Below are positions 60,063-64,000 of a stretch of 64,000 bases of DNA, in pieces; the stretch's first letter is position 1, and each line of letters begins with the position of its first letter. The DNA is from Metridium senile (lineage: Eukaryota; Cnidaria; Anthozoa; Actiniaria; Metridiidae): positions 23,281,205-23,345,204 of the forward strand of contig OX459097.1 of NCBI GenBank assembly GCA_949775045.1, read 5' to 3'. Position numbers and translations under genes: made by a program. Below the pieces are notes generated by a model. That model had not been told where the DNA came from. It ran no database searches and saw only the letters and a program-made list of their open reading frames with translations.

Positions 60063-61463
60063 GGTTCATCAGAAGACAGTATCATGTATGGTCAACCAGT
60101 TGAATGCAAAGAGTCACACAGTATTGCTACACAGACAGATGATTATGGCTGTAACAATAGCTGTACTTCTATGTACATCAATACAGATCCACATCATGTT
60201 TCCAACATCTCAGAAACATTACTTCAACCACAGCCAGGTGTTTCAGTTGATGGCGCACATGACTTAGATAATCAACATGATCCAGAAACATTACCTCAAC
60301 CACAGCCAGGTGTTTCAGTTGATGGTGAACATAACTTAGATAATGAACTGGAAGATGAACAAGAACAAAGCCAAGATATGGATGAAATTAGCACAATGTT
60401 GAGAGTTCTAGAGGAGCTAGAGTTTCCCCCTGTAAATAACTTGATTGAGAAGGAGAATGAAGCAAAGGATGACTCTGCTGGTGATGATAATGTTGAAAAG
60501 AGGCAGCTTGATGAAAGAGAAGGATGTAGTTCCAAGCATAGTGAGAAGTCCTTGAAATGTTCTTATTGTGTAAAACAATTTAAATGCAAATCAAAACTCA
60601 CTCGACATCTTAGAATACATACTGGAGAGAAACCCTTTGAATGTTCTTATTGTGAGAACAAGTTTGCACGAAAGAGTGTCTTAAACACACATCTTAAATT
60701 ACATACTGGGGAGAAACCTTTTGAATGTTCTTTTTGTAGGAAGAAGTTTGCTCTAAACTTTAATTTAAAGAAGCATCTTAGAATACACACTGGAGAGAAA
60801 CCCTTTGAATGTTCTTTTTGTGAGAATAAGTTTGCACGAAATGGTGAGTTAAAAAGACATTTTAGAACACATACTGGAGAGAAACACCTTGAATGTTCTT
60901 TTTGTGAGAAGAAGTTTACAGAGAAATGGAATTTGAATTTGCATCTTAGAACACATACTGGAGAGAAACCCTTTGAATGTTCTGTTTGTAAGAAAAAGTT
61001 TACACAAAAAGGTATTTTAAACATGCATCTTAGAATACACACTGGTGAGAAACCCTTTGAATGTTCTTTTTGTGAGAATAAGTTTGCACGAAATGGTGAG
61101 TTAAAAAGACATCTTAGAACACATACTGGAGAGAAACACTTTGAATGTTCTTTTTGTGAGAAGAAGTTTAGAGAGAAATGCAGTTTGACTTTGCATCTCA
61201 GAACACATACTGGAGAGAAACCCTTTGAATGTTCTGTTTGTAAGAAAAAGTTTACACAAAAAGGTATGTTAAACATGCATCTTAGAATACACACTGGTGA
61301 GAAACCCTTTGAATGTTCTATTTGCAAGAAGAAGTTTAACCGGAAGTGTATTTTAAACATGCATCTTAGAATACATACTGGAGAGAAACCTTTTGAATGT
61401 TCTCACTGTAAGAAGATGTTTCGTCATCAATCTAATTTAAAGAGACATCTTGCATTACATTAG
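60063..61463 (+). CDS. Copy F exon 3: acidic linker and eleven C2H2 zinc fingers (WW-C2H2 family)
   Basis: Acceptor is ACATGATTCCAG, one base different from the others. It joins exon 2 in phase 0 for 500 residues. Linker as in copy E with DGAHDLDNQHD changes; eleven fingers. Fingers 4-6 and 7-9 are the same duplicated triplet as in copy E, but with RNGELKR in place of RNGDLK. Copy E fingers 3-5 and part of its set are missing, so the arrays have changed by unequal exchange since the segmental duplication. AATAAA at 61572. Confidence 0.95.
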   Translation, partial: GSSEDSIMYGQPVECKESHSIATQTDDYGCNNSCTSMYINTDPHHVSNISETLLQPQPGVSVDGAHDLDNQHDPETLPQPQPGVSVDGEHNLDNELEDEQEQSQDMDEISTMLRVLEELEFPPVNNLIEKENEAKDDSAGDDNVEKRQLDEREGCSSKHSEKSLKCSYCVKQFKCKSKLTRHLRIHTGEKPFECSYCENKFARKSVLNTHLKLHTGEKPFECSFCRKKFALNFNLKKHLRIHTGEKPFECSFCENKFARNGELKRHFRTHTGEKHLECSFCEKKFTEKWNLNLHLRTHTGEKPFECSVCKKKFTQKGILNMHLRIHTGEKPFECSFCENKFARNGELKRHLRTHTGEKHFECSFCEKKFREKCSLTLHLRTHTGEKPFECSVCKKKFTQKGMLNMHLRIHTGEKPFECSICKKKFNRKCILNMHLRIHTGEKPFECSHCKKMFRHQSNLKRHLALH

Positions 61464-61571
61464 AGCACTGCATACTGGCAGAAAAACTTGAATCACAAGG
61501 GTATAACAGTTTGATATTTAATTTGTATATTTTAAAATCATAGTTAACATTGATTGTTTTGTCGATTTTAT

Positions 61572-61577
61572 AATAAA
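61572..61577 (+). terminator. Copy F polyadenylation signal
   Basis: AATAAA in the GATTTTATAATAAATATCAAC context. Confidence 0.6.
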
Positions 61578-61769
61578 TATCAACATAAATTACATGTGAA
61601 CTATGTGTTGTTGGTACTAAAATCATCGTTAGGTTCAATTGAAGTCAATTACAAAAATAGTATCTGAAAATAGAACAGAAAAGTAGATAAAGAACAACAA
61701 TGATTGTGGTAAATCAAGACCTTGCTCTTTTAGAGTCACATTACATCATATTAGAAGGTCTGACAGTAG

Positions 61770-62510
61770 TATGACATGATTGTCATGTGATCATGATGTG
61801 ATACGATGTCATGTGATACGCTAATTTGCTATGCCTTTTGAAATTATTTTCTCAAACATTTGTGCGAGCAGAATGCACAGTAGCAAGGGTACTGAACAAC
61901 CTCCAGGGACACACTGCAGCCACACAGCTTACATTGTAATGAAATATTGTACTGTTATATTTAGACGTAGCATTTTACATAATGTGAGTTTGTTTGTTCG
62001 GTATTACTTGCAAATTAAAAGCACGTTTTTATTAGCTTATAATGTTATTTTGTTAATACACAAAAACTTATAATTAATATCTCTTTTTTGAATTGTTATC
62101 AAAACTATCAATAATCATTTCGCATTTCAAACTACTCTAATCACGACTTTAATTTGTTTACAATCAAGAAAACCCTTCTAATGCACTGTAGATTTATTAT
62201 CGCTCTCTGATTGGATATAATTTGACAAGTATAAATCAACTATTTTTGACAAGGGATTTGATTGGTTGAGACACTGGTAAACCAGTTCAATGCTACAGCA
62301 CTAGTTTAGTGAGCGCGCGTGGCGCACTTTTAACCAACAAACAAACATTTTGGGAATTACTCCACTTTTCACTTAAGTTCTTGAGTTTTTCATTACTTCT
62401 TCAACTATTTTTCCTTCCTTTTCTGGAACAAGAGAGACTGGCCTACAAACAAGAAAGGTTTTGCTTCTTGTAGAAGTTTAAATTGTAAAGTTTCAGGTGA
62501 GTTTCTTTGT
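61770..62510. repeat. Conserved downstream block (copy F version)
   Basis: Shares TGACATGATTGTCATGTGAT, GAATGCACAGTAGCAAGGGT and GCTACAGCACTAGTTTAGTG with 19627-20520. Confidence 0.7.
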
Positions 62511-62711
62511 GAGATATTTCGTACTTCTGACTCTTTCCCGCTCTCGGCTGTTCTTCTAACTCGATAGACGTACTGTTCAATGTTTGTCGGCATTGACAAG
62601 TTGACAGCCGACAAAAATATTTGACTCGCTTTATTCTTCCTTTGAAAACAAGTTTTAACAAAGAACAAAGAGTAAAGGTTATCGTTCTTACGCTCAATAT
62701 ACAAAAAACCC

Positions 62712-62977
62712 GTTGTCGCAATCAAAGCTATAGTCCACACTTTGAAGCCTGCAAAGAATGTCGGCATTTCTTCTCTTGTTATCGATTTATTCACAGCATA
62801 TTTTGTTTGTACGTGTTTGTGCGATATGTTAATCACAAGTTGTTACAGTGGTAGATGATGAAAAAGACAACGTTCAAAAAAAATCAATAAATTAGCTATT
62901 ATGTTCATTTTACGGATATCTTTGCAGGCTTTAGCCGGAGTACGGACAGTAGTTTTGTTTGCGAGTGACGATTTTTG
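62712..62977. mobile_element. AATCGTTGTC-type MITE upstream of copy G
   Basis: CGTTGTCGCAATCAAAGCTA and TCCACACTTTGAAGCCTGCA at the left, TCTTTGCAGGCTTTAG and GCGAGTGACGATTTTTG at the right. The right end abuts the copy G promoter region. Confidence 0.65.
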
Positions 62978-62984
62978 AAACAGG

Positions 62985-63252
62985 TATATATATATCAAGC
63001 CCTCTAACTACACGGTCTGTGTTCATAATCACATCTACAGTTCGGTATCTTTGAATTTCCACAACGTTAAAAACAACAAGGAAAAATAAATAAAAAGGAA
63101 CAAAAACCGGAAAATGCGATCGTCAAGGATTGTTCTCTTGGGCTACCTGTGCTGGGTTTGACCAATCCTGATCGACAGGGTAGCAACGCCTGCTTGTATT
63201 TGCCTTACTAGAAGCTGTGAACAAATTTGTATCGTTTCTTCCAAGTATTAAG
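62985..63252 (+). promoter_or_regulatory. Copy G promoter region and non-coding exon 1
   Basis: GGTCTGTGTTCATAATCACA, TACAGTTCGGTATCTTTGAA, CTTGGGCTACCTGTG, CGACAGGGTAGCAACGCCTG, exon 1 ending CCAAGTATTAAG at 63252 before GTAATTTATTC. Confidence 0.55.
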
Positions 63253-63500
63253 GTAATTTATTCTCTGAATTCCGTTTAAACATCTATTATGATCGTCTCT
63301 AGACCAACGTAGACAATTGTAGAGAAGTATTTCAGGCAGGTTGAGTTGATTTTTGTTATTTTTCGTCAGTCAAGCGACCGTCGAAATTTCGAGTCTAAAC
63401 GTGTGAATATATAGTTATAACCCAAGCTACTTTATGATAATCTCGTTTACTGATGTGTTGAATCAGAATGACTAATGTATTTCTACAGTTATTTGACAAG

Positions 63501-63602
63501 ATGGAATCAGACTGGATAGATTACAAGTGTAAGTCAGGACAGACTATCTTTATCTACAACAAGGTAACAGGAGTACACAAATGGCCGCCAGGATTTAACA
63601 AT
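63501..63602 (+). CDS. Copy G exon 2: WW-like domain (gene continues past window)
   Basis: Sixth WW exon with the same 34 residues; acceptor TTTCTACAG ends at 63488, donor GTAAGT at 63603. A zinc-finger exon is expected some 1-3 kb downstream, outside the window. Confidence 0.8.
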
Positions 63603-63648
63603 GTAAGTTGAAGGAATACTGTATCTCCTTTAGCCTGCGTAGCTGGCC

Positions 63649-63722
63649 CTGGGGGTGGGGGTGGGAAGAGGGGGGAAAGGGGACAGAGGGGAGGGGGGAT
63701 GGGGAGAGGAAGGGAAGAAGGG
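63649..63722 (+). repeat. G-rich purine tract with G-quadruplex pattern
   Basis: GGGGGTGGGGGTGGGAAGAGG followed by more GGGG runs. At least four G-tracts with short loops occur on the + strand, early in copy G intron 2. Confidence 0.7.
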
Positions 63723-64000
63723 AGCGCCTGCAGCGAAGACCCTTAATTTTCCATAATATAATTTCGCGCACAGAATCGGTGCGCGAATCTGTGCTTGAGT
63801 TTAAAGCAAGATGTGCTGCATTGTTTACTTGACCTTTGAAGGTTGTATGAAATAGACTTGATTTCCGTTTGTGAAGTAAACACGCTTATTTATTTTGAGT
63901 TTTGAGCTTTGTAACTTTATTAGACAAGTTTATAATGATAATTTTGATTGTGAAAATTTGGAACACACATATAATAGTAATATATATTTTGAAATACAAA

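Larger units (their letters stand above)
56187..61463 (+). repeat. Segmental duplication, right copy (contains copy F)
   Basis: Matches 47375-52486. Specific to this copy: extra 32-bp units at 58331-58490 and the 58491-58908 insertion. Missing from it: the 49158 retroposon. Its 3' flank after 61480 resembles copies A and C, not E. Confidence 0.88.

Overview
This window is nuclear DNA of a multicellular animal. It shows split genes with GT-AG introns and consistent phases, a Crumbs-type EGF/laminin-G receptor, long C2H2 zinc-finger arrays, AATAAA signals, and dense microsatellites, minisatellites, fold-back elements, tRNA-derived SINE-like sequences and LINE remnants. The style suggests a marine invertebrate, possibly an early-branching lineage such as a sponge or cnidarian, but the sequence alone does not fix the phylum. 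Nothing here is prokaryotic. Every convincing host gene is on the + strand; the only minus-strand signals are SINE heads, tRNA-like genes and two inverted-repeat-flanked ORF remnants.

Region 1 (1-13.4 kb) is the 3' part of one large gene for a single-pass membrane protein. Thirteen exons can be joined with matching phases: about 14 EGF modules, LamG, EGF, LamG, EGF, LamG, 11 EGFs, a transmembrane segment and a cytoplasmic tail. The outer part matches Crumbs. The tail does not: it lacks the Crumbs C-terminal ERLI motif and is a minisatellite-encoded repeat rich in YxxL-type tyrosine motifs. That minisatellite picks up +1 shifts and runs past the first stop codon.

Region 2 (14.3-64 kb) is a tandem cluster of at least seven related loci, which I read as an undescribed WW-C2H2 zinc-finger family. 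A full locus has a conserved promoter and non-coding exon 1, a 102-bp exon 2 coding a WW-like domain with the same 34 residues at all six sites, and a long exon 3. Exon 3 codes a TQT-containing segment, an acidic PQPQPGVSVDGE repeat region and 5 to 14 C2H2 fingers. Finger frameworks are nearly constant while the DNA-contacting helix positions vary. Copies A, B, E and F look intact. Copy C has a nonsense codon before its fingers. Copy D has intact fingers but no visible WW exon or promoter. Copy G runs off the window. By analogy with KRAB- and ZAD-zinc-finger clusters, I infer a lineage-specific DNA-binding repertoire, perhaps aimed at transposons, with a WW domain in the effector position.

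Region 3 is what separates the genes: mobile and repeat DNA. It includes elements ending in poly-G/poly-C runs with 7-bp target duplications, many fold-back elements, a 1.1-kb terminal-inverted-repeat element, a transposon gene with a herpes-tegument-like (C76) cysteine-protease fold signature, a LINE 3' end, an inverted-repeat element carrying tRNA-Thr-like genes, and a roughly 1.6-kb pure (CCGTG)n array. Comparing paralogous copies (A/C/F, D/E and E/F) exposes several insertions against their empty sites.
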